From assembly GCF_000003605.2 (NCBI RefSeq), contig NW_003105105.1, forward strand, positions 375,866-433,421: 57,556 nt of DNA, in the 5' to 3' direction. The position numbers and the translations under genes were made by a program. Positions 21,032-35,600 of the stretch are shown piece by piece. The DNA is from Saccoglossus kowalevskii. Its lineage: Eukaryota > Hemichordata > Enteropneusta > Harrimaniidae. The notes beneath the pieces are model-generated. The model searched no databases. It saw only the letters and a list, made by a program, of their open reading frames with translations, and had not been told where the DNA came from. How positions within the stretch are numbered: position 1 is the first letter of the stretch; every line of letters begins with the position of its first letter.

Positions 21032-24000
21032 ATGAGAGCTGAAATTATTTCCAGGCCTACTATGTACATGATTATACGAGGTATTGTCCTGTTCGCTGTG
21101 GGTGTCTTTTTTGCATTGGTGCTAAATCTGTTGCAAGTACAGCGTAATGTAACGTTATTTCCGCCCGAAGTGTTAGCCAGCGTCTTCTCATCAGCGTGGT
21201 GGGTACCGCCATGTTGTGGTACAGCAGCAGGTATGTAAATTTTTTATTCTCGTTATTCTCGTTTATTTCACAAAGAAAACATTGACATACTGGTCATAGA
21301 TTGCTAGTGAAGAATTGAAAATGTATTCTGTACGTCTTTATTTCAAACTTGATCCCTTCCAATTTCTAAATTGAGTGATGTCCTGGATGCATAATTTACA
21401 GCTATCAATAGACGTGAATATTATTAACTCAACAACTCAACTTTTGTTGTGTTTTAATCACCTTGGATAACATGATGTTATTCATGTCTAAAGTCTACCT
21501 GTATAACATCAACTTCTATAAATAAATTAGTGTCGTGTCAATATCCGGAAGAATTTTCTTTATACTTTTAGGATGGTAGTTTCAAATATGTTCTAGGCTG
21601 TGACATCATTGTTTACATTTTTGTCAACATGCGTCACGTGAATGATAAAATTATCGCTTGCTGATCAACACTAGCACGCAATGTGCTGTGACAACGTTGC
21701 CCATAAATAGTTTTATTAACAAGAACACATACTTGTGTATTTAATAACAGCAGCAGTGAACAATGCAGTTATGCCAAAATTCTGCTTCTTTTACAACCAA
21801 TAGCAGAGAGAGACACTCATTGTGGAATGATGCTCTGATTTGTAATAAACGATATGAAGAATTAAATTTTCATATCTTAAATGTCTAATTTCACTAAAAT
21901 GTTAATGCAGTTACTGCTTTCTGCAACCAATTGCCACTTTCAAAGTCCTGTATTTTATTGGAGGTACAGTTCCTAACACAGTTATTGGCTTTAGCAGGCA
22001 ATGTGTATAATAATAAATAATACTGTAAATTCTGTATTAGAAGACGCATCTCTAATAGAAGTCGCACCCATTCATTTTGAACAATTCAGAACCAAAAATT
22101 CATTATCTCTCATATGTATAGGTGCTCTAATCGAAGCCACATCTCCTTCAGTGCATTGTACCATTTTAATAGAAGCCATAGTTTCTAATATAGATTTTAC
22201 AGTAATAACAATAAGTGTTTTTTTTTTCTTTTTGACTGCAGCTTTAGTTGGTTTGTTGTATCCATGTATGGATGATAGGCTTGGAGAACCACAAAAAGTA
22301 CAGCAAGAATGGTCCACTGTTATGAGATGTGTAGCTGTCTTCGTTGGTATCAACCATGCTAGTGCTGTATCCTTTTAATTCTCACTCAGGTCATAGGTCA
22401 ATGTTGTGTCAAACCATACATTATTAGTTAGGTTTCATATCAGCAGCTTCTGTTATTACCCATAATCCATTATTGCAAGTGAAGAAGAAATTATCCTAGA
22501 TGCTAGTCCTGCCTAATTTGCATAAAAACAGGCTACCTCATTTACATATGGGATACATATTACACTTTATATTCACATTAAAACATAAATATGCGTGAGA
22601 ATAAACCATTTACAGCGTACATGTTTTAGTTTTCTTAACTGTGAATTTTTCAGAAAATTGATTTTGCCAATAATTTACAGTTTTCGCTGACACTAGCTGC
22701 ATTATCCATTGGATTATGGTGGTTATTTGACAGATCACGCAGTGGATTTGGGCTTGGTATTGGTATAGCGGTCTTAGCTACATTTGTTACACAGTTACTT
22801 GTTTACAATGGTGTTTATAGGTATGTATTATGTACTTAATTCACATTCTTATTTCACAGTAGGAGACTAGATAAACAAATTTGCAGCTAGGAATTTTATG
22901 GCATTTGTGAATACAAAATTATGCAAAAGTTGCAGTCTCTCAGCATGTACTAATCCCAGAGACATTTTCGCTCGTACAAACTTTTGTGATTTTGTGACAA
23001 ATCTGTGGCATTCGATAAAAAACATTTTTATAAAACAAACCAGAAACTCAACTCTGTTGTTTTTATGCTGTTCAGTCTAATAATTGCTTTTTTGCAAATA
23101 AACCTCTCTAATGCATATAGGGTAATGTTAATCATATTCTCAAAAAAAAAATATTTGTTTAAATTTGATATTTAGTACCGGTATGACTACTGTTCATCAA
23201 ATTCCTCAACTTTTCTTATATAACACTGCTTCTTTCAAACTGAATTGTTTCCATATGCAATATGTACCAATAGGTTCCTTGGGATGACCTGTTTTGTCCG
23301 ACATATCACTTGTTCAATGACCCTTGTATTACTAAGGAGGAAATTCAGGTGCAGAACACTGCATAGTTCTTAATTTGATTTACCATTCAGTAAATACTGA
23401 ATGTTTTGACAATGAGTCATATGTCTATATGGTAATTAACTCTATTCTACTTCTGCCTTTCACTTGTAGGTACACAGAACCAGATTTCCTTTATGTACGA
23501 TCATGGCTGCCGTGTATATTCTTCTCAGGTGGTGTGACAATAGGCAACATTGGTAGACAACTTGCAATGGTGAGTTGACGTTATCGGCACAGCACAGAAT
23601 TCTACAGACATGACTTACTAAGTCATGTCAAGACTCAGAAGAGCTAATCGTCACTCTTTTGAGTGACAATCCATACAATTTTGAGGAGATTTAAATAGCA
23701 CAGCTCTTTTAATTATCCCCATTGTGCCCGGGAGAGCCATTTTTAGCTCCAAGAGAATTTTCAAAAGACAAGGTCTGAGTTTGACATCTGGAAAATGTTT
23801 GTAACGAACGTTCTTTATTATTAGTAGTAATTACCGGTAGTAATATGATTGCATATTCAGAATTTGTGCGAGTTTGCTGCAAAAGTAGGCCTTGAATTCA
23901 CAAATAAGTGGCCTTAAAAAGTACATAAATAGGTCTGAATTGAGACCGGTAGGAACACAACACAACACTTCAATGGAATCTTCAGTGTATAGTTGGGGGT

Positions 24001-24282
24001 GCTAGTTGTAACACATTTATGAGCAACATAAATATATATGGCTGATGGAGTGTTGTGCACAGTACATCTGTGGTGGGTGTACAAAATAACAAACAATCAT
24101 GTGTTATGATAATTTTATCCAAATTTGAACACATAAATCATAATTTCAATTGTGAAAAACACAAATGTTTTGAGATATGGGATAAAACATTATGAAATGA
24201 AACCATGTTGGATTTAATTTATCACAACCTATCTTTATCATTTCAGTGGGAGGTAGAAACACAAAAGGAACATTTGGATTAA
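21032..24282 (+). CDS. INSIG: Insulin-induced gene protein (INSIG), ER sterol-regulated retention factor
   Basis: INSIG is a six-helix ER membrane protein that binds oxysterol and retains the SCAP-SREBP complex; it also directs HMG-CoA reductase to degradation. Coding exons: 21032-21230, 22242-22366, 22654-22820, 23470-23569 and 24247-24282, giving 208 aa with consistent phases 1, 0, 2, 0. Hallmarks of the family are near-identical to vertebrate INSIG1/2: [83 protein letters not shown] and GNIGRQLAM. The Asp in EPDFLY corresponds to the SCAP-contact Asp205 of INSIG1 (Asp149 of INSIG2). The tail ends KEHLD, a K-x-H-x-D/E COPI-type retrieval signal like KPHSD of INSIG1. The start ATG 21032 is the only ATG after an in-frame stop at 20942; the N-terminus is short, as in INSIG2. 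The one weak junction is the exon 3 donor GCT|GTATCC. Confidence 0.96.
22021..22204. mobile_element. MITE with TACTGTAAATTCTGTATTAG ends, copy 1
   Basis: 184 bp with inverted ends (TACTGTAAATTCTGTATTAG / CTAATATAGATTTTACAGTA) and internal blocks AGAAGTCGCACCCATTC and ATTGTACCATTTTAATAGAAGCC. Related copy at 27392-27549. It ends 38 bp before INSIG exon 3, next to that exon's polypyrimidine tract. Confidence 0.8.
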
Positions 24283-25665
24283 TATGTTGTAATATGAAGT
24301 CATGAAGAGTACATTTCAAGAATATTGGTGCCTTTATTTATTATACAAACTATGTCATGTTGCTCTGCGAGACATTAAATGCCAACAACGCGTGCCCTGT
24401 GAATTGAAGTTGTGTAGAGAGCTACATTTTACCAAATGTTCAACTGGAAACAATTCTTCATAACCATGATGTGTTAACAGATTATTCCGTACTCTTATCA
24501 TATGACAATACTCCAGACAAAGACAATTCAAAACCTTGCCATGCTGTGAGTGGTCGCTTTCTTTCAACCTTTTAACAGAAACAATGTGGTTGTGGTTGGA
24601 CACTGGAGGAATATGTGGATAAAGTCAAACAGTTACTGCTTCATCTACTTTAAGATGCTGTGCAAGGCAACAAAGTAGCACAGTGTCATCTATGTATTCT
24701 ATGTTTTGGAGGTACAGGTTTTGTAACAATCACAGATTTTTATTTTATTTTAATGATTATATTACCGGTATATATAATTGTAAGTTAACTAGTCGTTACC
24801 TGTGACAAAGCAGTGCAATGTCAACTCCATAGTGTACACAAACTATACTTGGGTCTTGGGATGATCTAATCTAATCTACATGCACCTATAATTCAACTAA
24901 TTGTTAGTTTGTTAATCTGTCATCACACAGTACATGTGTATGGTGGACTACCTCATTAAGTATAGGACAGGCAAGGGTCGTGTTGTGTAATAATTGCTAG
25001 GTAAACTATGGCAAAAAACATATTGGACCAAGTGGGAGATTTTTATTTCTCAGGGTTTATGCAAATATTCTGTGTGAATCAGTATTGAGTGCTTCAGGTA
25101 TCCAACCCCTATATCATGCAGACTAAGTCTTAGTTTGTTACCATTGATATTGAATTTGATTCAGTGGGTATGCTCATGCATTCCTCGACTCAAATGGACT
25201 AGATAATCCCTAAGCACAGCACCAAAATACCTGATTAGTTTAGTATGTATTCAATCAGTGGAAGAAACATAAAATGAAACTAAGCATAAATGAACCCCTC
25301 TCATGAAAAACGTTTTTTCCCAGTCACACTAATTATCAAGCATCTGGCAGCAAAACTGTTTCCATGAAAACCTGTACAGACATGTTTGAAAGCGTGGTTG
25401 CAGTTGCGGTAACACAATGCAAAGAAGTGTACATTTCATAACCCAATATTGGTTTCATATTTTATTTGATGCAAGATATAATGTGCATGTCTTCCATTTA
25501 GACATATGCACCAACTCTGATCCTGTTTTGTTGGGGGTGTAGAATGTTAAGTACTAGTTAAGAAATACTGGGGAGGGTTGTTACAGTTAATTTAATAGTT
25601 CTGTTTTTTTGAATCTGGGAATTTAGTGTATACTTGCATCAATTTCAAATTCTAAATGCATATTG

Positions 25666-25668
<3 letters not shown>

Positions 25669-25754
<86 letters not shown>
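25669..25754. repeat. (TA)n-(CA)n compound microsatellite
   Basis: About 69 bp of alternating TA followed by about 17 bp of CA. Likely highly polymorphic and possibly cruciform-forming. Confidence 0.97.
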
Positions 25755-26088
25755 TATGGTCTGTTAAGGCAAGCGAGTTTCTATTGAGTTGGCAATTTTT
25801 CCATTTCCTTGACTTTAAAAGACTGCCCCAAGTGTTAAGCTCCAATGTGCATCTTGCATATAGTTTAGTTTTCAATCAATACAGTTGTACTTTTGTTGAA
25901 CATGCTAAATTGCCAGACAATATCAAGTATGTCTCAAATCCCATCCCTATTTCTGGCTGTAGAATGTTTGTATTGCAGTTCAAATCAAACCATCCATTAG
26001 CTTAATGTGTTTAAAAAGTGGCTGAAATTTTATGATTTTAAAGAACTGCAAGTTTCTATCAGCGCTGCCAGGTTTGTTTGTTTTTTGA

Positions 26089-26134
26089 AATAAAGTTGTA
26101 TATATATATTGTGTCTTAAAGAAAAGGCAATAAA
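26089..26134 (+). terminator. Candidate INSIG poly(A) signals
   Basis: AATAAA occurs at 26089-26094 and again at 26129-26134, the first canonical plus-strand hexamers I noticed after the INSIG stop, implying a ~1.8 kb 3' UTR. Usage unverified. Confidence 0.35.
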
Positions 26135-27391
26135 GTGTTTTCTCAAAATGACTTTTGCATTCTGAAGTATTGTTCATATATACCAGTGGACGGGCCAGTC
26201 TTGTGGGTCAACTGATTGGATAACATGCAGAGGGTAAAATTTAAAAAAAAAAATACCTGGTTGTTCACATGCAAATATAGTTCAGACAAGTTTGTGTTAA
26301 AACCCCTTTCTACATCAAAGTCATTGTTTGCAAATTATAGCTGAATCTTTTTGGCTACAATGTCAAATACAATAAGATCTAGCTTTCCAAACAGCTGCTA
26401 GAAGCTCTTTTTGGTATTCAGTGTTAAAGTTATATAATGTACCGGTATAGTCAGGATTTCTGGATGGCTGTCTAAATAGGCACCCATCATATTAGACTGC
26501 CAAATGACAAAAGTGGTTGTCCGGACTACAGACAAATTTGATCCTTGTGATGGACCTATGATCGGAAGGTCCAGAGTTGAGTTTTACTTCAACAGTGTGC
26601 ACGAACTAGTTCTATTCACATTGTACTGTGATAAATAAACACTCATACATGCACCAGATCTTTTTCGGTAATCTCTCACTGGTTGTCGTTGAGGGCAGTA
26701 TATATCTCGTGAACATTGTCATTGAGGGCAGTATATATCACCAATGATCTAAACAAATATTTAAAACTGACTTAATCACAGAAACCATTATTTTCCTCTC
26801 ACTTTTATTTACATAAAATATTTTCATATAAAATTGTGATTATTGCAGTGTCACAAATTAGATAAAATCAACTTTCCTCTCAAATATAAAGGCACAATGT
26901 GAGGCACTGCAGTGTAATTCGTTACATGAATAATTAGAAAAAAACATACAATTTAAAATGGTTCACTTAACATGACAGAACAGTCAGATGTAATAGTGTA
27001 CAAAAAAAACTGCAAGTATTCAGAACATATTTGGCTCTGTAGATCACACTGATCAGAATACCTCAAACAATTTTCTAGAAATATGTGGTTTCAAGCTTGA
27101 ATTGGTCTACTTCAAAGGACCACGTGTAATGCGTTGTTGGTGAAGAATTGGGGTTGTTTTAACCAACATTTTGTTGTTTTCTGTCTTTATCCACATTAGT
27201 TGTAATTCTAAGTAATCCTAATTAGATATTTTACATAGTTGAACATAGTCAAAATAGAACATAAGAGTACAATATTGACATCCAAACAAAATTACAACAT
27301 ATAACAAACCAAATTCCTTATTTCATTCAGAATCAATATGACTGTTATTTCTATTCCACAAATGCGTTGTTTTGACTCCAATTTCTCAACA

Positions 27392-27549
27392 TACCGTAAA
27401 ATCTGTATTAGAGGCCACATCCCAAATAGAAGTCGCACCCATTCTATATGAGCAATTGGGAACCATCTGTGCAGATGCTCTAATAGAAAACACTTTTGCA
27501 TTGTACTATTTTGATAGAAACCACAGCTTCTAATACAGATTTCACAGTA
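27392..27549. mobile_element. MITE with TACTGTAAA-type ends, copy 2
   Basis: Shares the ends and internal block ATAGAAGTCGCACCCATTC with the copy at 22021-22204; inner deletions leave it about 26 bp shorter. Confidence 0.75.
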
Positions 27550-29409
27550 CTATGAAATATTGGTTGGATTTCACAATATAAATAATTATCTACCACCACA
27601 GGCAAATGACTATTCTTTCAATTAAAAAGTATTCAAGTACAGTGATTTGATGTCATTTTTAAAAGCAACTCCAACTTTTAATACATTTCAGATAAAATGA
27701 ATTACAAAAATAATTGTGTCTACACATCAAATTTGTAATTTTTTTTTATGTTTTAGTTTTATGTTGAATCTTGAAAATACGACATGAAAGCATGTGAATA
27801 ACATGTCATTATGAGGCAAGGGAAACTGATCGTTGTCTTTGAATGCATCATGTTTCCCAGCAACATCTCATTTCAATATTTTGCTAGTGCATATTACAGA
27901 GATCTGCACAAAAAATGATTAAAAATATATTTATCATTGCAATTGATACCTCAGAAATGGTTAAACCTGATTTTATACTGGAGTGAATCAGGTAGTAACA
28001 TGTTAATAGTGACAACAAATAAATCAATTATTTCTAGACTTGAATGACTGTGCATGCATAGACCAGATCCATTGTCATGGTTACACTGTTTGTATGGTAC
28101 AAAAAACAGTTTCAAAAAGAATACTTATAACAACTAACTTGATCAAACATGATTACTAAAATGCTGGCTTGGCCTGCTGTAAATAAACAAAACATATATT
28201 TTAAAATCTTACTCAACAAAAAAACAAAAACAATGGAGAATATGAAGCTTGTATTTCAGAGAAAATCTTACTAATGCAAAGCTGCCCATCTGTGAGTACC
28301 AAGGGTAATTTGTTTATGTTTTCTCTTTTTAATGTACATTGGTGTTTTCTCTGTACATCAATGATGAAAAGTTTACTGCATCAAGTAACTCACTCCAAAA
28401 CCTTTATGGAACAAGTCATTTAATTGGTTCCCTCAGAACACAGTGCTGTTTTCATGCAGCAATCATCAGGTGCCAAAAAGACAACATGAAATTATGACGA
28501 TGAATATATTTCATGATGGCTATTCACCGATTCATGCTGTACTTCTAATAGGAAAATGTTAAAAATACAAGTTAATGTAAAATTTAGTACACAAAGGCAC
28601 CAAATCTAGACATCAACCGGTAACTCACGGTGAAAAACTAAATAAATAATGCTTCCCACCACTTCAAATGTAAATATCAAAGCTATTTAAATGCACCTTA
28701 GCAATTGTAAAAACTTTAGCACCATTTTATAAAAAAATTAAAATCTATTAGATTTCATATTAGTGTTTTTACTGTTGATTGTAACTACAAGCAAGAGGTG
28801 GGATGAAGAGATTTGTTAACAAGAATATCTTGTAGTTTTATTTAATTCAATTTACAATTATATGTCATATTTTTACAGTAAGTTAAAATTTGCACTGCTC
28901 AGAACATTGTGATACACATGTCAATATCAAACCAGTTGTCCTAAATCACGCAAGTAGACTTTCAAAGTCAGGATTTTTCTGGGTAAAATCTAAATTGACA
29001 AGTCTTGAATGTGTTTTTTTTTCTTGAGGTTTTTAAAATGTACATTGTGATAATGAATGGAATCCAAACTGAATCATATGTAAATGCCTTGCAGTTATAT
29101 TCATTCATGTATGTTATAAAAAGTATAACTCTACCAGTAAGAACATTACGGCAAACTTTGAATAATTAATGTTAATTTTTCAGTTATTTTATCACTGCAC
29201 AGCGCCTTCTGTTAACAAATTAATTAAACATGCAAAATGTGTACGTCGTCAAATATTTCAGCTAAAGAACAATTTGACAAGTAATTTTTTTGTGCAAAGC
29301 CTAATTGATGAAGTTACTTGATAATTTGTGACTTGTGTGTCCCACTGTCACTAATCGAAATATCCACTGGTTTTTGATACTGGGTACATGCAAGACGATT
29401 CAGTCAAGA

Positions 29410-29415
29410 TTTATT
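29410..29415 (-). terminator. Candidate GALNT poly(A) signal
   Basis: TTTATT on the plus strand reads AATAAA on the minus strand, 245 bp beyond the GALNT stop codon. Confidence 0.4.
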
Positions 29416-29659
29416 TATGGTAATAATATTAGATACTTAAAAATGCTTGTAAATAAAACTAAAATTTAAAAATCATGTAAGAGTAATCCTGACTTGTAAA
29501 AGTCAACCCACCAAAGTATATACAAGTAGACTCCACACCATACTGTATTGGTTCAGGTACAGATGGCAGTGGTCAATAATATGATGGCAAGTTCAGCACA
29601 TGTAATTACTACCTGCTACAAATACTTAGCACCAGTATCCTATAATATTGCTTTTCTTC

Positions 29660-32600
29660 TCAACTTGAGAAATACTGTGAAAATTCCCAGATTTGCGTTG
29701 TTTTTTTACTATTACAGCTCATCATTTTTAGGCCATCGTTATCACCAGATCTATCCAGACACAGCCCACTGGATTTGTGACGTATAAAACCATGCTGGAC
29801 AGAGAAAAAGAGAAAGAAATACAGATATGTAACAACTGGAATTAAAACAAATTTAATTCTATTTTCTATTTCAACAGAATTTTTTGAAAAATATCAGATC
29901 AAAGAAATTGGAACTTTAAACTACAATAAAACTGTAATTGTGTTATCCTTTGACTGTTATACATGTACACACCCATTGAATGTGATTGGTTAAACATACC
30001 GGTATACTGGAAAGAATGACAATGGAATAGCGCCCTCTACGAGATCAACATCAAACACTTTTGTTTGCATCTGGTTAGATTTGCCTGAATTTGTGTGAAA
30101 AAATCTTACATTTTTTGTACAAACTAAATTTAAGTTTTGAAGTATAGTTTACAGTGACAGTGTTATTGGCTGGCCAACTTAAAAGAGGGGTCGTATGAAA
30201 AGATATCTTGTGCAACAGAAACAACATAAACAACCAACATTCTTGAAGGAATTTCCATTTTTTTAAATAATGCTAGAAGGCGTAACAAAGTATCTGTGAT
30301 TGTAAAAAGAGCAGAGTGAGGTTGATTGCAATGGCAGTGCAGTTTTATTCACTGAACCATGCAAAGTGAAGAATTTAAATGCAAAAAAATCCTGGAGCTC
30401 TGCCAATATCTACAGAGGCAAGGTATAACTTGTACTAATGGATATAAAGTTGAAACTCATTGAACCTGTGTCTGTCTTTTGGCTTCCAATCCATATGCCA
30501 TAAAAAACATGGGAAGATGACTGAAAGCATATAAACTGGACAATGGCTATCTACTATACAGAGATCATCAAATCGTTTCCATTAAACTACATCAAATACA
30601 AGACACAGATTATACTTATAGCATGGTAGAGTGTGTTCAGGAAACTTCCTAAAGAGAAAAGCTGCATGAATGCTGTTTTTTTTCTCATTCAATCATTAAA
30701 ATTCAATTAATTTTTGGTGGCTGTAACCATGGAATCATTTCATTAAACAAATGCATTTTGCTCATATTCTGTGATACTTCAGGTCAGGAATGCTCAATAT
30801 TTATTACTAGGTATATGTATTTCTTTGGTTTCCAGTCACCATTTTGTCAAATCACTGAACCACCGTCTCCTTCAGAGGTTAACTTTTTTTCCAATGGAAA
30901 CTCATGTAATGTTACGTCGTTCAGACATTACTATTAATTTTTTTCTTTTAATGGCATTCACGAGCAATATGTATGTTGATATTTTATGAATTGAGAGCAA
31001 TATTGAATGTTGATTGCTGACTTTCTGTGAATCAATCAAAGGTACACCTCCATTCATATCACTGCACTCACTTTGTTTACATCAGAGTATTCTGTTACGA
31101 CCTTGAGATCAACAACGTTTTGTTCATTCAAAAACCAGCAACTCGAAAGCCATTCAGGATAGATTCATTTGAGTGGCACGGGTTTTGAATTGAAATCAAC
31201 CTTGAAAGAATAAAATAGAAAAACAAACCTTTCTATGTTCCCACATCTGATTGCCTCCTAGAGCATGACATTGTTCAAACACTGGTGTCTCTCCAACTTT
31301 TTTGGTTGATACGTCTAAACATAACTCCTCATGTCTAACTTCACCAAGTTTAGTATAAGAAAATACCTACAATAAGAATTATGTAGGCTTTCATAATGTA
31401 GTCTCGTAACTTTTACAATATATTACCTTAACTTTTACAATGTATTCCCTTAGCTTATTCCCTTATTTCAAAATAGTCATTCTGAATTTCATCATACTGG
31501 TATTCCAATTACCTGATTGCCACCGCCACCATGGCATATATATAAACCAACAGGTTGTCCAGCTTCTCTCATTAAAGTGTCCAGACATACATTACTGGCA
31601 GCATTTTGGCACTAGTAAAAAAAAAAGTTAAAAACACATGAAACATTATTCTTGCATAAATAGCAATGAAAAAAATGTTTTGTCAATGCATCATGTTTAT
31701 TGGATATCTCTAAAGAAAATGCAATCCATACAGAAACTTTTCAGCACAGTCTATTCCTAAAACTGTCCAGGTATGTTCTGTCAAAAAATTTGTGTCACTA
31801 TTCATCAAGCACACTGTTAATCAGACTGTGCAGCGAGTCCGTCATGAGGCGACTGTCGGTCAAAATTTTCAAGAAAAAATTCTCTGCCATGCTGCTGCTT
31901 ACTAGTATATAGCTGGTATACTATTGACACAACAAACCTGTTCCTTCATTTCTATAAATATTTATAAATTTTAAATGGCCAACCAGCCAATCAAAAAGCA
32001 TTGTGCTAAAGTTTAAATGTTATTCCATCAGCCACTGGGAACTTTTTGTTTCAGTTTGAATTAGGAGGTTATAAATATTTATAAAGATGAAGGGATTGAG
32101 TTTGTTATGTTGATAGTACAAACAAACATACATTATATGCACGTTTTACTAAGCTATCGGCATATATATAATAAACTATATTGATACTATGGAGACAATC
32201 AAAGGGCAGATAATAGATAAGGGTTTGTAACTAGGGTGATGTTCATGAACACAAATCTTTGAAGGAAATAGTTAAAAATGAGTCATGTACAAGTAGGATT
32301 TACAGCCTATATAAGCTTGATAAGCATTTTGATACTGTAAAATACTTTATTTCCGCTATGAAGGAATGATTCAGTGAAAATGAAATCTAGCGAATATACC
32401 TTTTTTTCTATATTTTACATTCAACTTATCAAAAATCAGTGAAAATAAATTCCATATAAAATACCCAAAATGTCTTTTCAGCAAAAATTAATTTAAGCTG
32501 AAATAAAGGCTTTTACAGTAATTTAAATACAAATTTTTCTGTGACCAGATTTTGTTTTTGATTAAACACATTTATGAAGATCATTTTAGATATTTCTTAG

Positions 32601-35600
32601 TGTCAAATTAAAGTGTAAAAAGATTAGAACCTCCCTGTTTCTAAGTAAATATACGTTTCTTGAGTTCCGGTAATGATGATTCTAATTCATTTGCAGGGTT
32701 GATCTCGGTGACAAAACAATGACAGATCCTTCAAAAGAACACTGGCATCAGACCTGGGCGTCCATCCTTTTTTTCTCTTGTTCTCTAGTTGGTATTTACT
32801 TACATTGTGCACACAACTCAAACGCAATATCCCTCACACCTGATCTGATTCAAATTGTATTGAATAGACTGCAAGTATGATTAGCTGATTGCCCCAACAA
32901 CTTTTGTATTTTTTCCAATTGTTATATTTAATCACCCAACATATTATCAGCCCCAAAGATGTGGTTATGTAAAGTTTCCAGATGGATGGGGTTGAACACA
33001 TGCACACATACAGTTACCATGACACTGTCCTGTACACACAAAACTACAAACATCACACTCTAAAAACTAACAGTGCCAACAATATTTCTTCACACACCTT
33101 TTTTTCACAAATTTAGTAATGCCATGACAGTGCTATAAACAGTAATGTAGTTAGTACAGAATTTAAACTGTACTATTTAAAGTCTGCCATGAATTACCAG
33201 ATAAACACAAACAATGTTACTCAGAAATCCACTGATCTGGTATCATAGCAACAGCAGCGTTCTATCCACATACAGGCAACTAGATAATATTGCACACTGC
33301 CAACTACATTTCATAGCTAATTTTTAGTGCGTTACTATAGCAACAGCACACATCACAAAACAGTTATCATACTTAACAACAATGCTTACCTAATAACTGA
33401 TATTTCCTAGTTGAAAGTATCAAGAGGGAATCATCATATTGGATACATTTGACGGAAAAATGTAATATCATACACTGAAGTCAGCTAAATCATGTACGTA
33501 AGCTATTCTAATTTATTTCTGAATGTGACAGGAACACTTTGCAAAAGAAAGGGAGGGGACTACTTAGCCAATCCAGTGGCTCATTTAGATTTGAATGAGA
33601 CTGATTTAAATGAAAACCATAAATTTGTATAACAATATTAAGAATATACATGCCTTTGCTGACTTCGGTGTATAACATGTATATATCTCATACTGTCAAT
33701 AACTGAGTATTTCAGCAATGGAAATGTTCACAATATAAATCCAATTTTATTCCAAGAAACACTACAAATATATTGCCAAAAAATGATTGTAAATGTAAAC
33801 ACACACATCGCTAGTAATGTATTGCTGATTCTGACTAAGATCTCATACATATCAGTGTATTTTCAACTCACCTCTCCCCATGCATAGGCGTTTTCATTAG
33901 GTACACTCAACTCTGGATACACATTATCTAGATACCATTTAAAATCCTTACACTTGAGTCGACTTTTTAGTTTCAGTCTCTCTGATAGATCACCGTAAGT
34001 TTTACCCTGCAAAGAGAAATGATAATAGAACAACTGAATAATAATTCAAAGGTGGATGCACTTAAGAGTAAGTGACAATGTGTGATGAAGATCTCATTGA
34101 AATCACACATCAAACTTCCTGTCAAACTCGTACATCTCGTGAGACAAACTACATGATATCAAGGGTAGAAAAAGATAAGGGTATGCAACTTGGTTGAAGA
34201 TCTCGGTGAAATCATGCAAAGAACTAACAAACTTCATGAAACAAATCACATGTAATCAAAGGTAGATAAAGATAAGGGTATGCAACTTGGTGACATATGA
34301 TAGAGATCTTCATTGAAATCTCACATCGCACTTCATGAGACAAACTATATGATATCAAGGGTAGATGAAGCTAAGGGTATGTAACTTGGTTGAAGATCAT
34401 ACAAAAGAACTCACACACATAATGAGATATTATAGGAAGTCTACAGTGAATAAATAATAAACTAGGTTTGAGTAGAGAAATAACAAACCTGAGCATCTGG
34501 TCTTGTTGCATAAAAAAATCTTTTGTAGTCATCCATCCATACCTCGGCTACTCTTATGGAATTATGGGTAAAAACATTTTCCATGCCACCAGGTATAGTG
34601 TAAGGGTGGGATTTTCTAAAAATATGACCAACTCTGGAACAAGGTACAATCTCTAAAGTTCCTCCACACTGCCATATCTATGCCAGAAATAAAATACATG
34701 TGTATTTAATAGAGAATACAATTATAACACTGTGATGAAATAGAGTAATTTATTTTTAGCTGTGATATAATAATAATAATGAAAAAGGTTCAATAAAATA
34801 AAATAAAATAATGCAAGGTAGAAATAAATGTTGCGTTTTAGTTAATGAATTACAAGTTTTAGTTGAGCTATGTGTAAATTGTTGGTGTAGTTTCTAGAAT
34901 GGAATGTAGGAATTTTATTGCTGAGTATTTTTGCACAAAGAAAGACATGGACAAAATATTTGGGAGTTCAGATGTATTTATGATGGCAGTCCTCAATGAC
35001 AGGAATGCAGTGGTCAAAAATGTTACTACCGAAAGCTACCTAATTTTATCTATGTCTTATATTAGAGAGTTGATGATGTATCATATTTTTGCAATGCATT
35101 GTGGAGAATATATGTCTTAAGGCAGTTCAGAAAGCATTGTAGTTTATAAGTCATCCTTTTAATGTTTTCATGAAAATGAATTAATGCCGTTATGATACTG
35201 TAAATTAAAAACTCAATTGAGTTCAGGATTAAAAAATATAATGAAAAATTAGCATTTTGACACTGGTTTCAATGGTGAAATTATTATATTACGTATAGAA
35301 ATTTGCTTGATGAAATTAAATGAAAAACTTGTGTATTTTGTGTATTCCCTGTGTCATAATTACCAATTACTAATAATGGAAAATTCTTCCCCATAATGCA
35401 TTGCACATGTGTAAGCAACATGTTCTGTAATTCAAAAGTCGTTTTATTATAGGGTAGTAAGCATTTCATTGTCACAGTCATGAGCACAAAATCTCCTCCC
35501 TACAAATGACGACAAATTATCATATTGCGACAGCGTAAATCAAAACCAAAACATCACAAGATGCATGTAATTTTAAACCTGCGCTCCACAGATGATATAG

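Larger units (their letters stand above)
24283..29659. other. Convergent intergenic DNA and 3' UTRs of INSIG and GALNT
   Basis: INSIG (plus) and GALNT (minus) end tail to tail here. No additional gene was recognised. The stretch holds a long (TA)n(CA)n tract at 25669-25754, a MITE copy at 27392-27549, and a ~50-bp direct duplication around 26686-26740 containing GTTGAGGGCAGTATATATC / ATTGAGGGCAGTATATATC. AATAAA at 26089 and 26129 could end a long INSIG 3' UTR. Confidence 0.5.

Noticed and set aside
25634-26005. Open frames with Ile-Tyr repeats
   Set aside because: Translation of the (TA)n microsatellite.
34072-34400. CRISPR-like spaced repeats
   Set aside because: Units are long, contiguous and imperfect, within an intron of an animal gene; ordinary tandem duplication.
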